Assembly: GCF_021390495.1 (NCBI RefSeq)
Contig: NZ_JAJEJP010000002.1
Coordinates: 620,001-684,000 of the forward strand
Direction: 5' to 3'
DNA: 64,000 nt
Source of the DNA: Paraburkholderia sp. ZP32-5
GTDB lineage: Bacteria > Pseudomonadota > Gammaproteobacteria > Burkholderiales > Burkholderiaceae
The position numbers were made by a program, and so were the translations under genes. The notes under the pieces were generated by a model. The model saw only the letters and a program-made list of their open reading frames with translations. It was not told the origin of the DNA and ran no database searches. Within the stretch, counting starts at the first letter, position 1; every line of letters begins with the position of its first letter. Positions 43,946 to 53,127 of the stretch are shown here, piece after piece.

Positions 43946-44896
43946 ATGCTTAGCCGAACCGCCGATCACCTTTTCTGGATGGCCCGCTATATGGAGCGTG
44001 CGGAGAACACCGCCCGCATGCTCGACATCAATCTGAAGGCGCAACTGTTGCCGCAGACGCCGGAACAGGAGGCCCGCGCGCAGCGCTCGGTGCTGCGCAT
44101 CTCGGAGCTCGAAGGCGCGTTCGCGCAGCGCCATGCGGAGCCGACGCACGAGCATGTGCTCGATTTCATGGTCGCGGATGCCAGCAATCCTTCGAGCATT
44201 CATTCGTGTTTGCAGGCCGCGCGCGAAAACGCACGCGCGGTGCGCGGCACGCTGACGACCGAGTGGTGGGAAACCATCAACGACACGTGGCTCGAATTCA
44301 ACGAGCGGTTATCGAGCGGACAGGCCGCGAGCAATCCGGACGCGCTGTTCGAATGGGTCAAGTTCCGCTCGCATCTGTCGCGCGGCGTGACGATCGGCAC
44401 CGCGCTGCAGGACGACGCGTTCTTCTTCACGCGGCTCGGCACCTATCTGGAGCGCGCCGACAACACCGCGCGGATTCTCGACGTGCGTTTTGCGAACGTC
44501 GAGCCGAATTCGCGCGATGCGGCGCGCCAGCTCGAAGACTTCTATTACTGGACCTCGATTCTGAGTTCGGTGTCGGCGCTGGAGATCTATCGCAAGGTGT
44601 ATCGCGACGTCGTGACGCCCGCGCGCGTGGTCGAGCTGATGATCCTGAACCAGCAGATGCCGCGTTCGCTGCTGGCGTCGCTCGATGGCGTGTGCGCCAA
44701 TCTCGCGATGCTGCGCACGGCGGGCTCGAACCCGTGCGAACGGTTCGCCGGCAAGCTGCGCGCCGATCTGCTGTATGCCGACATCCGGCAGATTTTCGAA
44801 ACCGGCCTGCACGCCTATCTGACGCAGTTTCTTGCGCGCGTGTTCAATCTGGGCAACCTCGTTGCGCAGACCTATTCGCTGCTGCCGGTGGCCTGA
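43946..44896 (+). CDS. alpha-E domain protein
   Basis: The 316-residue protein is an all-helical alpha-E domain (LSRTADHLFWMARYMERAEN; LGTYLERADNTARILDVRF). It always accompanies the ATP-grasp and transglutaminase genes, with no known activity. AGGGA precedes the ATG. The transglutaminase follows after 12 bases. Confidence 0.92.
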   Translation: MLSRTADHLFWMARYMERAENTARMLDINLKAQLLPQTPEQEARAQRSVLRISELEGAFAQRHAEPTHEHVLDFMVADASNPSSIHSCLQAARENARAVRGTLTTEWWETINDTWLEFNERLSSGQAASNPDALFEWVKFRSHLSRGVTIGTALQDDAFFFTRLGTYLERADNTARILDVRFANVEPNSRDAARQLEDFYYWTSILSSVSALEIYRKVYRDVVTPARVVELMILNQQMPRSLLASLDGVCANLAMLRTAGSNPCERFAGKLRADLLYADIRQIFETGLHAYLTQFLARVFNLGNLVAQTYSLLPVA

Positions 44897-44908
44897 CGGA
44901 GTTTTGCC

Positions 44909-45709
44909 ATGTACCTGACGATCCGCCATAACACGTCGTATCGCTATGAAGCGACGGTTCACTATTCGATCCAGCAATTGCGCCTGACGCCGGCGAGCGG
45001 CGCCGCGCAGACGGTGCGGCGCTGGAGCATCGACGCGCCGGGCAAGCTCGACGCGACCCAGGACGCGTACGGCAACGTGCTGCATACGCTCGTCATCAAC
45101 AAGCCGCACAACGAGATTCATCTGCTCGTGACGGGCGAAGTGGAGACGGTGCCGCTCGTCGACGGCGTGCTGCGCGATTCCGCCGGCCCGATTCCGCTCG
45201 AACATTTCACCTGCGCGACGCGTTTGACCGAGGCCGACGCGGCGATTCGCGAGCTGGCCGCGACGGTACCGGATCTCGCGACTCAGGCGAGCCTGCTCGC
45301 GTTGTCCGAGCAGATCGTGCAGCGCGTGCAATACCGGCCCGGTGTGACGGCGGTCACGAGCACGGCCGCCGAGGCGCTCGCGCTCGGAAATGGCGTGTGC
45401 CAGGACCATGCGCATCTGATGCTCGCGTGTTGCCGCGCGCGCGGCGTGCCCGCGCGTTACGTGAGCGGCTATATCGAGCCGGGCGACGTGCCGCATGCGG
45501 CGAGCCATGCATGGGTCGATGTCTGGCTCGACGGCACGGGCTGGGTTTCCATCGACGTCACGCATGCCGCGTTTGCCAGCGACATCTACTGCCGGCTCGC
45601 GGTCGCGCGCGACTATGAAGCCGCGGCGCCGGTGCGCGGGCGGCGCATCGGCGGGCTCGGGGAGGAACTCGACGTGGCGGTGACGGTGAGCGCGGAGATG
45701 CCGCAATAA
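44909..45709 (+). CDS. transglutaminase-like cysteine peptidase (Anbu cluster)
   Basis: The 266-residue protein has an N-terminal bacterial transglutaminase-associated domain and the catalytic core: Cys in ALGNGVCQDHAHLMLACCRA, His in ASHAWVDVWLDGTGW, and Asp in SIDVTHAAFASD. It could cleave or form isopeptide-type bonds made by the ATP-grasp enzyme. CGGAG precedes the ATG. Confidence 0.92.
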   Translation: MYLTIRHNTSYRYEATVHYSIQQLRLTPASGAAQTVRRWSIDAPGKLDATQDAYGNVLHTLVINKPHNEIHLLVTGEVETVPLVDGVLRDSAGPIPLEHFTCATRLTEADAAIRELAATVPDLATQASLLALSEQIVQRVQYRPGVTAVTSTAAEALALGNGVCQDHAHLMLACCRARGVPARYVSGYIEPGDVPHAASHAWVDVWLDGTGWVSIDVTHAAFASDIYCRLAVARDYEAAAPVRGRRIGGLGEELDVAVTVSAEMPQ

Positions 45710-45834
45710 GCGCTGCGGTGATGCGGGCAATCAATCGCCCGGGATCACGCCGCCGGAGCGCCGTTAATACGGATAAAAGGCGCTTCCGCGCCGCATTACA
45801 ATAGCGCCGTTCATGTGCTTTTCGCGGATTCCCT

Positions 45835-46707
45835 ATGACCTATTGCGTGGCGATGGCCGTCGACGACGGCCTCGTGTTCCTGTCGGACACACGCACCAAT
45901 GCCGGCGTCGATCACATCAGCACCGCGCGCAAGATGTCGGTGTTCGAGCAACCCGGCGAACGTCTGCTGGTGCTGCTGGGCGCCGGCAATCTGTCGCTGA
46001 CGCAGGCGGTGTTGCACGAGCTGTCCGAGCCCACCGATGCCGCGCAGCCGACGCTGTGGAGCGTGCCGACGATGGCGGACGCCGCGCGCGTGGTCGGCGA
46101 CGCGGTGCGTCGCGTGCATCAGCGCGAAGCGGACGCGTTGCAGAAGTTCGGCGTCGATTTCAATTGCAGCTTTATTCTCGGCGGGCAGATCGCGGGCAAC
46201 CGGATGCGCCTGTTCATGATTTATGCGGCCGGTAATTTCATCGAGTCGTCGGCGGCGAATCCGTATTTTCAGGTCGGCGAGGCGAAGTACGGCAAGCCGA
46301 TCATCGATCGCGTGCTGACGCCGTCCACACCGCTCGACGAAGCTGCGAAGTGCGCGCTGATTTCGATGGACTCGACGCTGCGTTCGAATCTGTCGGTGGG
46401 GCTGCCGCTCGATCTGCTCGTGTATGAAAAGGACGCGCTGTGCGTCACGCGTTTCGTGTCGATCGATCGCGACAATGGCTACTTCGACATGATTCACCGC
46501 ACGTGGGGCGAGCGCTTGCGTCAGGTGTTCGCGGAGATTCCCGACCCGGACTGGCGCGATTCGCCGGGCATGCAGCCGTTGCAGCCCGAGCGGGCGCTGG
46601 TGCGGTATCAGGCGCCGATAGGCGCCGATGGGATCGAGCACGAGAGCGCGGTGAAGCCAGCTCAGACGCTCGCGCAGGCCGACAAGGGCAAAGTGCAGCG
46701 GCGTTAG
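45835..46707 (+). CDS. Anbu / proteasome-type protease
   Basis: The 290-residue protein has a proteasome beta-subunit fold. After removal of Met the N-terminal residue is Thr (MTYCVAMAVDDGLVFLSDTR), the expected nucleophile; the TARKM lysine is also in place. This is the Anbu or betaproteobacterial proteasome homologue type. No ribosome site is evident. It closes the four-gene cluster. The substrate is unknown. Confidence 0.92.
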   Translation: MTYCVAMAVDDGLVFLSDTRTNAGVDHISTARKMSVFEQPGERLLVLLGAGNLSLTQAVLHELSEPTDAAQPTLWSVPTMADAARVVGDAVRRVHQREADALQKFGVDFNCSFILGGQIAGNRMRLFMIYAAGNFIESSAANPYFQVGEAKYGKPIIDRVLTPSTPLDEAAKCALISMDSTLRSNLSVGLPLDLLVYEKDALCVTRFVSIDRDNGYFDMIHRTWGERLRQVFAEIPDPDWRDSPGMQPLQPERALVRYQAPIGADGIEHESAVKPAQTLAQADKGKVQRR

Positions 46708-46735
46708 GACTTCGGCGAAAACCACGGGGCGAAAA

Positions 46736-46770
46736 AAAACCAGCCATCGGCATTGCCTCTGGCTGGTTTT
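46736..46770. terminator. bidirectional terminator between Anbu and porin genes
   Basis: AAAACCAGCC (46736-46745) pairs perfectly with GGCTGGTTTT (46761-46770); A and T runs at the ends serve both convergent genes. Confidence 0.85.
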
Positions 46771-46818
46771 GATCTACGCGGCTCGCAAGCCGCGTAGTCA
46801 CTCCGATTCGAAGTCCGA

Positions 46819-48003
46819 TTAGAACTTGTGACGGATACCGACGCTGACCATGACCTGGTTCTCGGTGCCCGACTGGTTGCCGTACGAACCGATCGAAGCC
46901 GTTGCCGGCACGAGCGCGCCGGTGGTCGGATCACGCTGATCGCCGCTCGCATGTTGCCATGCGCCCACTGCGTACAGGTCGGTGCGCTTCGACAGCGAGT
47001 AGTCCGCGCCGAGCGAAACCTGGTTGTACGTCGCCGTTGCGTCGCCCGTGCCGCGCGTGTACGCGTAGCCGATACCCAGCAGCGCTGCCGGCGTGAGCTG
47101 GTAGCCAACGTAAGCGCGGCCGACGTTGAACTTCTGCGTCGTCAGGAAGCCCGAGTTCGCATCCGGCTTGTATTGCGCGTTGCTGTAGCTCAGGTTCGCC
47201 GTCCACGGACCCGTCACGTACTGAACGGCTGCCGAAGCGATGCCGATTGACTTCGAGAATGCGTACGCGGCGTTGATGCCTGCGTTATCCGGGAAAGACG
47301 AATCGAACGTGCCGCCTGCCGTGCCAGCCCAGCCGCCTGCCGCGGTACGTGCTGCGAGCGTGTTGGCGTTGCTTGCGTGCAGGTAGCCGGCAGCGACGCT
47401 GAACGGACCCGTTGCGTACGTTGCCGCGCCCGACCACGTCTGGCCCGAACCCGTCGAACCAGCGGTGCCGCCCAGTGCGTACAAGCCTTCGATCTGGAAG
47501 CCCGACCACACCGGCGAAACATACTTGACTGCGTTGTTCACGCGGAAGCTGTTGTCGTTGTTGTCGACGTCACCCGGCGTTGCGAACGTGCTGCCGAAGT
47601 AGTTGTCGCCCGTCAGCGGCTGGACCATGTCGACCAGCGGGTCATACTGACGGCCCAGCGTCACGGTGCCCCATGTGTCGCCGGTCAGACCGACATAAGC
47701 CTGACGACCGAACATCAGGCCACCCTGACCGAGCTTGCCGTTGTTGACGTCAAAGCCGTTTTCCAACTGGAAAATCGCCTTCAGGCCGCCGCCGAGGTCT
47801 TCCGTGCCCTTCAGGCCGAAACGGCTACCTTGCAGGTTGCCCGAATACAGTTGCACGAGGGCGCCGCCGTGCGGCGTAGCGTTGTTCACGTACTGGACCG
47901 ATTCATCGATCAGGCCATAGAGGGTCACGCTGCTTTGCGCGTGAGCCATACCGGTGACGCCGAGCAGCGCCAGCGAAAGGGTAGACAGTGCGATTCGTTT
48001 CAT
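46819..48003 (-). CDS. Gram-negative porin (OmpC/Burkholderia type)
   Basis: The 394-residue protein has a signal peptide (LSLALLGVTGMAHAQ) and the 16-stranded trimeric porin pattern: SSVTLYGLIDESVQYVNN, SRFGLKGTEDLGGGLKAIFQ, and a C-terminal Phe (VSVGIRHKF) for BAM recognition. It allows passive diffusion of small solutes. The upstream region is AT-rich with a TAGTGA inverted repeat. Confidence 0.95.
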   Translation of the reverse strand: MKRIALSTLSLALLGVTGMAHAQSSVTLYGLIDESVQYVNNATPHGGALVQLYSGNLQGSRFGLKGTEDLGGGLKAIFQLENGFDVNNGKLGQGGLMFGRQAYVGLTGDTWGTVTLGRQYDPLVDMVQPLTGDNYFGSTFATPGDVDNNDNSFRVNNAVKYVSPVWSGFQIEGLYALGGTAGSTGSGQTWSGAATYATGPFSVAAGYLHASNANTLAARTAAGGWAGTAGGTFDSSFPDNAGINAAYAFSKSIGIASAAVQYVTGPWTANLSYSNAQYKPDANSGFLTTQKFNVGRAYVGYQLTPAALLGIGYAYTRGTGDATATYNQVSLGADYSLSKRTDLYAVGAWQHASGDQRDPTTGALVPATASIGSYGNQSGTENQVMVSVGIRHKF

Positions 48004-48502
48004 CTATTTCTCCACGCAGATGATGTTTTCTTTGTTGCGGAAAGCAGAATAGCTCACTGTTCGAATTGACAAGAACAGGAAAAAAAAGACTGTCGCCAAA
48101 AACTGACAAACCGTCGAAAGCCTTGTGTATCAGGCCGAACAACGATTGTTGCTATTTGTGAAATATTAGTTGTCATGTTATGCATTATTGTTGTTTTGTC
48201 GATAGTGACTGATTCACTAACTGCACTTTTGGCATGATTTCGAATATGCAACTTAATCGAGTCGTCTAATTGAACGGCTGATTTTGTAGAAAACGCCTAA
48301 GAAATAGGCGTGCATCAGGCGGCTTGCCAGGCTAGACAGAATCGGAGCGTTGTGCACCAGCGCAACCCGGGCGTCACCTTGAGGTGCAACCGAACGGTTG
48401 CAATGGCGATGACGATCGCGATTGCGTGTGGATCGCGGAAGAGGTGAGCGGATAGCTGGTGGTGCGCATGCCATGCGCGCGCGATGCGTTGCTCCCCCGG
48501 CG
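48004..48502. other. porin upstream region (AT-rich)
   Basis: This 500-base stretch has no convincing gene. It is AT-rich at 48045-48260 and contains TAGTGA-CTGAT-TCACTA (48203-48219), a perfect 6-bp inverted repeat that may bind a porin regulator. The porin promoter should lie here. The part near 48260-48480 is ordinary in composition and nothing stands out. Confidence 0.45.
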
Positions 48503-49783
48503 TCAGCGTTTCTCCACGCTACGGCGCGGGCGCGCCACCGCGGCGGCGGTCAGTCCGGCGGCTGCGGCGAGCAGTACTGAGGTCCATGGATTGCGCCGCA
48601 CGTAGCGGTCGGCGGCCACTGCCTGGCGGCGCGCTTCGACGAGCGCGGTGGCGGCCATTCGCGTGGCCTGCGCTTCCGCTTCGATCATCTTGCGGGCGAT
48701 CTGCACAGCGCTCGCGTGCGTAGCCGTTTCGCCACGCGTGTTTGAGTCCAATGCCGTCGAGTGCGCCGCGCCAACAGCGATCGCACTGCGCGTCGTGCTC
48801 TTGAGCGGCGCCGCATGCCGTGCCGCATCGCTGCCGACCGTCGATGCCGCCAGCACCGATGCAAGCATCGCGCGGCTGCCCGGCGGCGCGGCCGGCTGCA
48901 TGCCCCAACCGCCGCGTGGATCATGCAGCCGGCCGCGCGCGGCGGCAAACTCAGCGCCAAGCAGCAGCACCACCGCCGAGAAGTACAGCCACATCAGCAG
49001 TACCGCCAGCGAGCCGGCCGCGCCGAACGAACTGGCCATCCCGGCGTGCGCGAGATAAAGCGCAAACAGCTTTTTACCCGCGGTAAACAGCACGGCCGCG
49101 GTGATGCCGCCGACCAGCGCGTCGCGCCACAGCACTCTCGCATCGGGCAGGAACTTGAGCAGCCCGGCGAACGCAAACGCCAGCACGAGCAGCCCGACGC
49201 CAAGTTGCAGCAGATTGCCGATCACGACATACGGCGAGTCGCCCCACAACCAGTTGCCGATGAAAACGATGACCGTATCGAGCACGAGCGACACGATCAG
49301 CAGGAACGCGACGCCGAGCACGAGCCCGAACGAAATCAACCGCACCCGCACCAGCGCGAGCACGCTCGACGCGCGCGGCCCGCTATACGGCCACACGATA
49401 TTGAGCGCGCTATTAAGAGACGAGAAGGTGGCCGACGCACCGATCACCAGCAGCGAAAACGAGATGATCGCCGCGATGCCGCCTTTGCTGCCCGCGTGAT
49501 GCGCGTTCTCGACGATCGTCTGGACACCCGCGGCCGCCTGGTCGCCGATCAATCCGTTGATGTGTCCAAACAGTTCGCCGCGCGCGGCCGCGGGGCCGAA
49601 GAACCAGCCGGCCACCGCGATCACCATTACGAGGGTCGGCGCGAGGGAAAACGCCGCATAGAACGCGATGCTTGCCGCCAGCGCCGGGCAGCGGTTCTCC
49701 GAGAACTGCCGGAGCGCGCCGACTGCCCAATTGGCCTGCTGACGGGCCGCTTGTTGAAGGTTCTCGGTGGAGAGGGAATCCAT
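48503..49783 (-). CDS. YihY/BrkB-family membrane protein with DUF883-like C-terminal anchor
   Basis: The 426-residue protein has the BrkB/YihY domain with six helices (about residues 25-280): LAASIAFYAAFSLAPTLVMV, and SLAVLLMWLYFSAVVLLLGAE. A long Ala/Thr-rich region follows, ending with VAADRYVRRNPWTSVLLAAA and an Arg-rich tip. That end resembles the ElaB/YqjD (DUF883) membrane anchor. The function of YihY proteins is not settled. ATG 49783 follows GAGAGGG. Confidence 0.88.
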   Translation of the reverse strand: MDSLSTENLQQAARQQANWAVGALRQFSENRCPALAASIAFYAAFSLAPTLVMVIAVAGWFFGPAAARGELFGHINGLIGDQAAAGVQTIVENAHHAGSKGGIAAIISFSLLVIGASATFSSLNSALNIVWPYSGPRASSVLALVRVRLISFGLVLGVAFLLIVSLVLDTVIVFIGNWLWGDSPYVVIGNLLQLGVGLLVLAFAFAGLLKFLPDARVLWRDALVGGITAAVLFTAGKKLFALYLAHAGMASSFGAAGSLAVLLMWLYFSAVVLLLGAEFAAARGRLHDPRGGWGMQPAAPPGSRAMLASVLAASTVGSDAARHAAPLKSTTRSAIAVGAAHSTALDSNTRGETATHASAVQIARKMIEAEAQATRMAATALVEARRQAVAADRYVRRNPWTSVLLAAAAGLTAAAVARPRRSVEKR

Positions 49784-49956
49784 GTCCGTGGTCGTCCTTC
49801 GCAAGAGTGCCGGCGCGCTGCGCTTGGCGGGGCTTTTGTCTTCGTGCGATGCGCAAGCCTTGTGCCCGTCACTATACAAGCTAACCGGCGTGGTCTCGGC
49901 CGTTTGCGGCGCGTGCCGTTAGAATGCAGCGGGTTCCTCTCACATTCCTGCCTACC

Positions 49957-50496
49957 ATGTATTCGCACGAATTCGCTCAGCAACTGGACGTGATCGCTAT
50001 CGATCAATGGAGCGCGCATCTGCCCGCGCACGTCGTCGAACAATTGCCGACGCAGGGCGTCACGGTATTCGCCGTGACCGACGACGCGTCCGACACCGCC
50101 GCGTTCAGCGAGCGCTATGGCTTCGGTCTCGAAGACTGCGCGAACACGATCGTGGTGCGCTACAAGAAGGATGGCGGCGAGCATTACGCGGCGCTCGTAT
50201 CGCTCGGTTCGCTGCGGCTCGACATCAACGGCGCGGTCAAGGCCGCGCTCGGCGCGCAACGGCTATCGTTCGCGAAGCGCGAGGCGGCGGTCGAACATAG
50301 TCAGATGGAGTTCGGCGGCATTACCGCATTCGGCTTGCCCGCCGACTGGCGCGTGCTGGTCGATGCCGCGGTGATGGAGCGCACGCAGATCGTGATGGGC
50401 GCCGGCGTGCGCGCGGCCAAGCTGCTGCTGTCGCCGGACGTGCTGCGGCAGTGGCCGCGTTGCGAGGTTGCGCCGATGACGTTGCCGGCGGAGTGA
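49957..50496 (+). CDS. YbaK/EbsC-type aminoacyl-tRNA deacylase
   Basis: The 179-residue protein matches the YbaK/ProX editing domain: HAALVSLGSLRLD-like YAALVSLGSLRLDINGAVK, then FGGITAFGLPADWRVLVDAA, and VMGAGVRAAKLLLSP. Such proteins remove wrongly attached amino acids from tRNA. The substrate is not certain. It is divergent from the BrkB gene. Confidence 0.85.
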   Translation: MYSHEFAQQLDVIAIDQWSAHLPAHVVEQLPTQGVTVFAVTDDASDTAAFSERYGFGLEDCANTIVVRYKKDGGEHYAALVSLGSLRLDINGAVKAALGAQRLSFAKREAAVEHSQMEFGGITAFGLPADWRVLVDAAVMERTQIVMGAGVRAAKLLLSPDVLRQWPRCEVAPMTLPAE

Positions 50497-50548
50497 CGAG
50501 CGCGACGCTTCTTCAGGCGACGTCTCAAGCGAAGCCTCAAGCGAGGCT

Positions 50549-52036
50549 TCAAGCTAGGCCGATGCCCGCGCGGCTCAGCAACTGCCGGTTACGCTCCGAC
50601 AGATTTTTCATCCGCAACTGTTTGCCGGCTTTGCGATAACGCTCGGCCAGCCCCTGCAATGCGGCGAGTGCCGAATGATCGGCGAGCAGCAGATGACTGC
50701 AATCGACGGTCACGCTCGCCGGGCCTTGCGCCGGATCGAACAGTTCGTGAAAGCGCGTGGTCGACGCGAAAAACAGCGTGCCGCGCGGCACATAAGTTCT
50801 GTGATCGTCGCGATCTTCCGCATGCGCGTGAATTTCGCGCGCGTGCTGCCACGCGAAGTTGAGCGCGGCGATCACGATGCCGCACATCACCGCGATCGCC
50901 AGATCGGCAAACACGGTGATCACCGTCACCGCGACGATCACCAGCGCGTCATTGCGCGGCACCTTGCCGAGCACGCGCAGTGATCCCCATGCGAAGGTCT
51001 GCTGCGCGACCACGAACATCACACCGACCAGCGCCGCGAGCGGAATCCGCTCGATCAGCGGCGACAGAAACAGGATATAGAGCAGAATCATCACGCCGCT
51101 GACGACGCCCGATAAGCGCGAACGTCCGCCCGAATTCAGGTTGATCATGGTCTGGCCGATCATCGCGCAACCGCCTATTCCGCCGAACAGGCCCGAGGCA
51201 ATATTCGCCGCGCCGAGCGCGATGCATTCGCGATTCGGCTGGCCGCGCGTTTCGGTGATCTCGTCGGTCAGATTGAACGTCAGCAGCGTTTCGAGCAAAC
51301 CGACGATCGCGATCAGCACCGCGTACGGCAGGATCACACGCAGCGTGTCGAGATTCAGCGGCACGTCCGGCAGATGCAGCGACGGCAGATTGCCGGCAAT
51401 GTGCGCCATGTCGCCGAGCGTGCGCGCCGGCAGATGCAGCAATTGCGTAAAGAGCCCGACGCCGACGATCGCGACCAGCGCCGGCGGCGCCGCGCGCGTG
51501 AGCCGCGGCAGCAGGTAGACGATCGCCATCGTCAGCACGACGAGCGCCGCCATGCTCGCGAGCGCGCCGCCATGCAGCCATTGCTCGCCATGCGGCGTCA
51601 GTACCTTGAAGTGCGCGAGTTGCGCGGTCGCGATCACGATCGCCAGTCCGTTGACGAAGCCGAGCATCACCGGATGCGGGACCATGCGGATCAGCTTGCC
51701 GAGCCGCAGCGCGCCGAACAGCACCATCAGCAGGCCGCTCAGTATCACCGTCGCGAGCAGATACTGCGCGCCGTGCTCGACCACCAGCGCGACGATCACG
51801 ACGGCCATCGAGCCCGCGGCGCCGGAAATCATGCCGGGCCGTCCGCCGAACAGCGCGGTGATCGTGCAGATAAAGAACGCGCCGTATAAGCCCATCAATG
51901 GATTCAGATGCGCGACGAGCGCGAAGGCGATGCACTCGGGCACCAGTGCAAATGACGAGGTCAAGCCTGCGAGCACATTGCCGCGGATGTCGGCAAGCCG
52001 CGCGGGCCGACCGTGAGCGGGACTAGCGGTGTTCAT
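50549..52036 (-). CDS. SulP-family inorganic anion transporter with STAS domain
   Basis: The 495-residue protein has the SulP membrane domain (FALVPECIAFALVAHLNPLM; ALGAANIASGLFGGIGGCAM) and a C-terminal STAS domain (VTVDCSHLLLADHSALAALQ). It would carry sulfate, bicarbonate or a similar anion. ATG 52036 is chosen because the upstream frame is unconserved. Confidence 0.92.
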   Translation of the reverse strand: MNTASPAHGRPARLADIRGNVLAGLTSSFALVPECIAFALVAHLNPLMGLYGAFFICTITALFGGRPGMISGAAGSMAVVIVALVVEHGAQYLLATVILSGLLMVLFGALRLGKLIRMVPHPVMLGFVNGLAIVIATAQLAHFKVLTPHGEQWLHGGALASMAALVVLTMAIVYLLPRLTRAAPPALVAIVGVGLFTQLLHLPARTLGDMAHIAGNLPSLHLPDVPLNLDTLRVILPYAVLIAIVGLLETLLTFNLTDEITETRGQPNRECIALGAANIASGLFGGIGGCAMIGQTMINLNSGGRSRLSGVVSGVMILLYILFLSPLIERIPLAALVGVMFVVAQQTFAWGSLRVLGKVPRNDALVIVAVTVITVFADLAIAVMCGIVIAALNFAWQHAREIHAHAEDRDDHRTYVPRGTLFFASTTRFHELFDPAQGPASVTVDCSHLLLADHSALAALQGLAERYRKAGKQLRMKNLSERNRQLLSRAGIGLA

Positions 52037-52231
52037 GTTGTACGAGGTGGGCGCGCAAGCGCGTGATGCCGGCGCTGGTGTGGGCCGGCTGGCGGCACAC
52101 ATGGAGGTGCGAAGGGGGCGTCCGTTTGACGCGGACCGTTCGCGAAAGGCGTGGATTCTACCGTAGTGCGATGAAGGGCACCGACGCCTACGCCGCGTTA
52201 GGCGTTAGCGTGGCGCCCGCAGGTGATTCGC

Positions 52232-52822
52232 TCAGATGATCAGCCGCGATACCTTCGTGCCTTCGAGCGACACGCCGGCCATCAGGCCGCCGTTGGTCAG
52301 TACGAACGCCTGTACCGGGTTCGTCGCGGTCGACGTATCGACCGCGCCGTTCGCGCCGACCTTCAACACCGCGACCGTCGCATTGGCGCCGACCGCCCAT
52401 CCCTGGCTGTGCAGGAAATCGTCGAGGGCTTCCTGCGTCATGAACAGGAAGATGATCGCCTTCGACTGCGCACCGATCTGCAAACCGAACGAACCTGCCG
52501 CCGTGCTGTAGTAGCCGGCGGTGCGACCGTCGATGCGCAGCGCGCCTTCTCCATACTGGCCACCGACCCAGAAGCCGGCCGAGATCACCGAAGGAAACAC
52601 CAGTACGCCGCGCGCTTTGCCGACCAGTTCGCGCGAACCGGCGACGTTGTCGTAAAGCCGCGCCAGCGTCGAGTCGACTCCCGCGTTGATCGTGTCGCGC
52701 TTGCTGGCGTTATCCGACGATGAATTACTGGAGGACAGCGAAGTCGTCGTGCAACCGGTGAGGCTCAGGCCTGCGACGGCCAGTGCAGCGCTGCCGGTCA
52801 TGATGAACTGTCGTCTGCGCAT
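52232..52822 (-). CDS. SYLF (YSC84) domain lipoprotein
   Basis: The 196-residue protein has a lipobox (LSLTGCTTT) and a SYLF lipid-binding domain (ARGVLVFPSVISAGFWVGGQ; GRTAGYYSTAAGSFGLQIGA). The family binds lipids; the bacterial role is unclear. The N-terminal MRRRQF is typical of exported proteins. Confidence 0.9.
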   Translation of the reverse strand: MRRRQFIMTGSAALAVAGLSLTGCTTTSLSSSNSSSDNASKRDTINAGVDSTLARLYDNVAGSRELVGKARGVLVFPSVISAGFWVGGQYGEGALRIDGRTAGYYSTAAGSFGLQIGAQSKAIIFLFMTQEALDDFLHSQGWAVGANATVAVLKVGANGAVDTSTATNPVQAFVLTNGGLMAGVSLEGTKVSRLII

Positions 52823-53087
52823 GACTGTTTTCCTTTGCGTTTGTTACGCGTTTTGTACGTTATTGGAGAGCGCGGTGATGACGCCCGCTTTGCATTTGTG
52901 CTCTTTTGCGCGCGGGAGGTTCCGCGCGCGCGGGAGTTGTTGCATGCGGCGAAGCGTGCAGGGTCGATTATCGACGACCGCGCGAAACAACGGGCAGCAG
53001 CTAACGTGCCCAGGCGCCGCGCCGCCGTGAACGGCGGGCGGCGTGGACGATGAAGGGGCAACGATTCGAGGATTGTTTGTTTGTCGA

Positions 53088-53120
53088 CAGCCGATGCTCA
53101 ATGCAGTGGTGCATCGGCTG
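53088..53120 (-). terminator. hairpin after the FAD oxidoreductase gene
   Basis: CAGCCGATGC (53088-53097) pairs perfectly with GCATCGGCTG (53111-53120) over a 13-base loop, eight bases after the stop of the minus-strand gene. There is no clear T run. Confidence 0.5.
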
Positions 53121-53127
53121 ATCGCGG

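Noticed and set aside
48253..48474. 73-residue minus-strand frame upstream of the porin
   Set aside because: Arg/Pro/His-rich composition, no ribosome site and no family.
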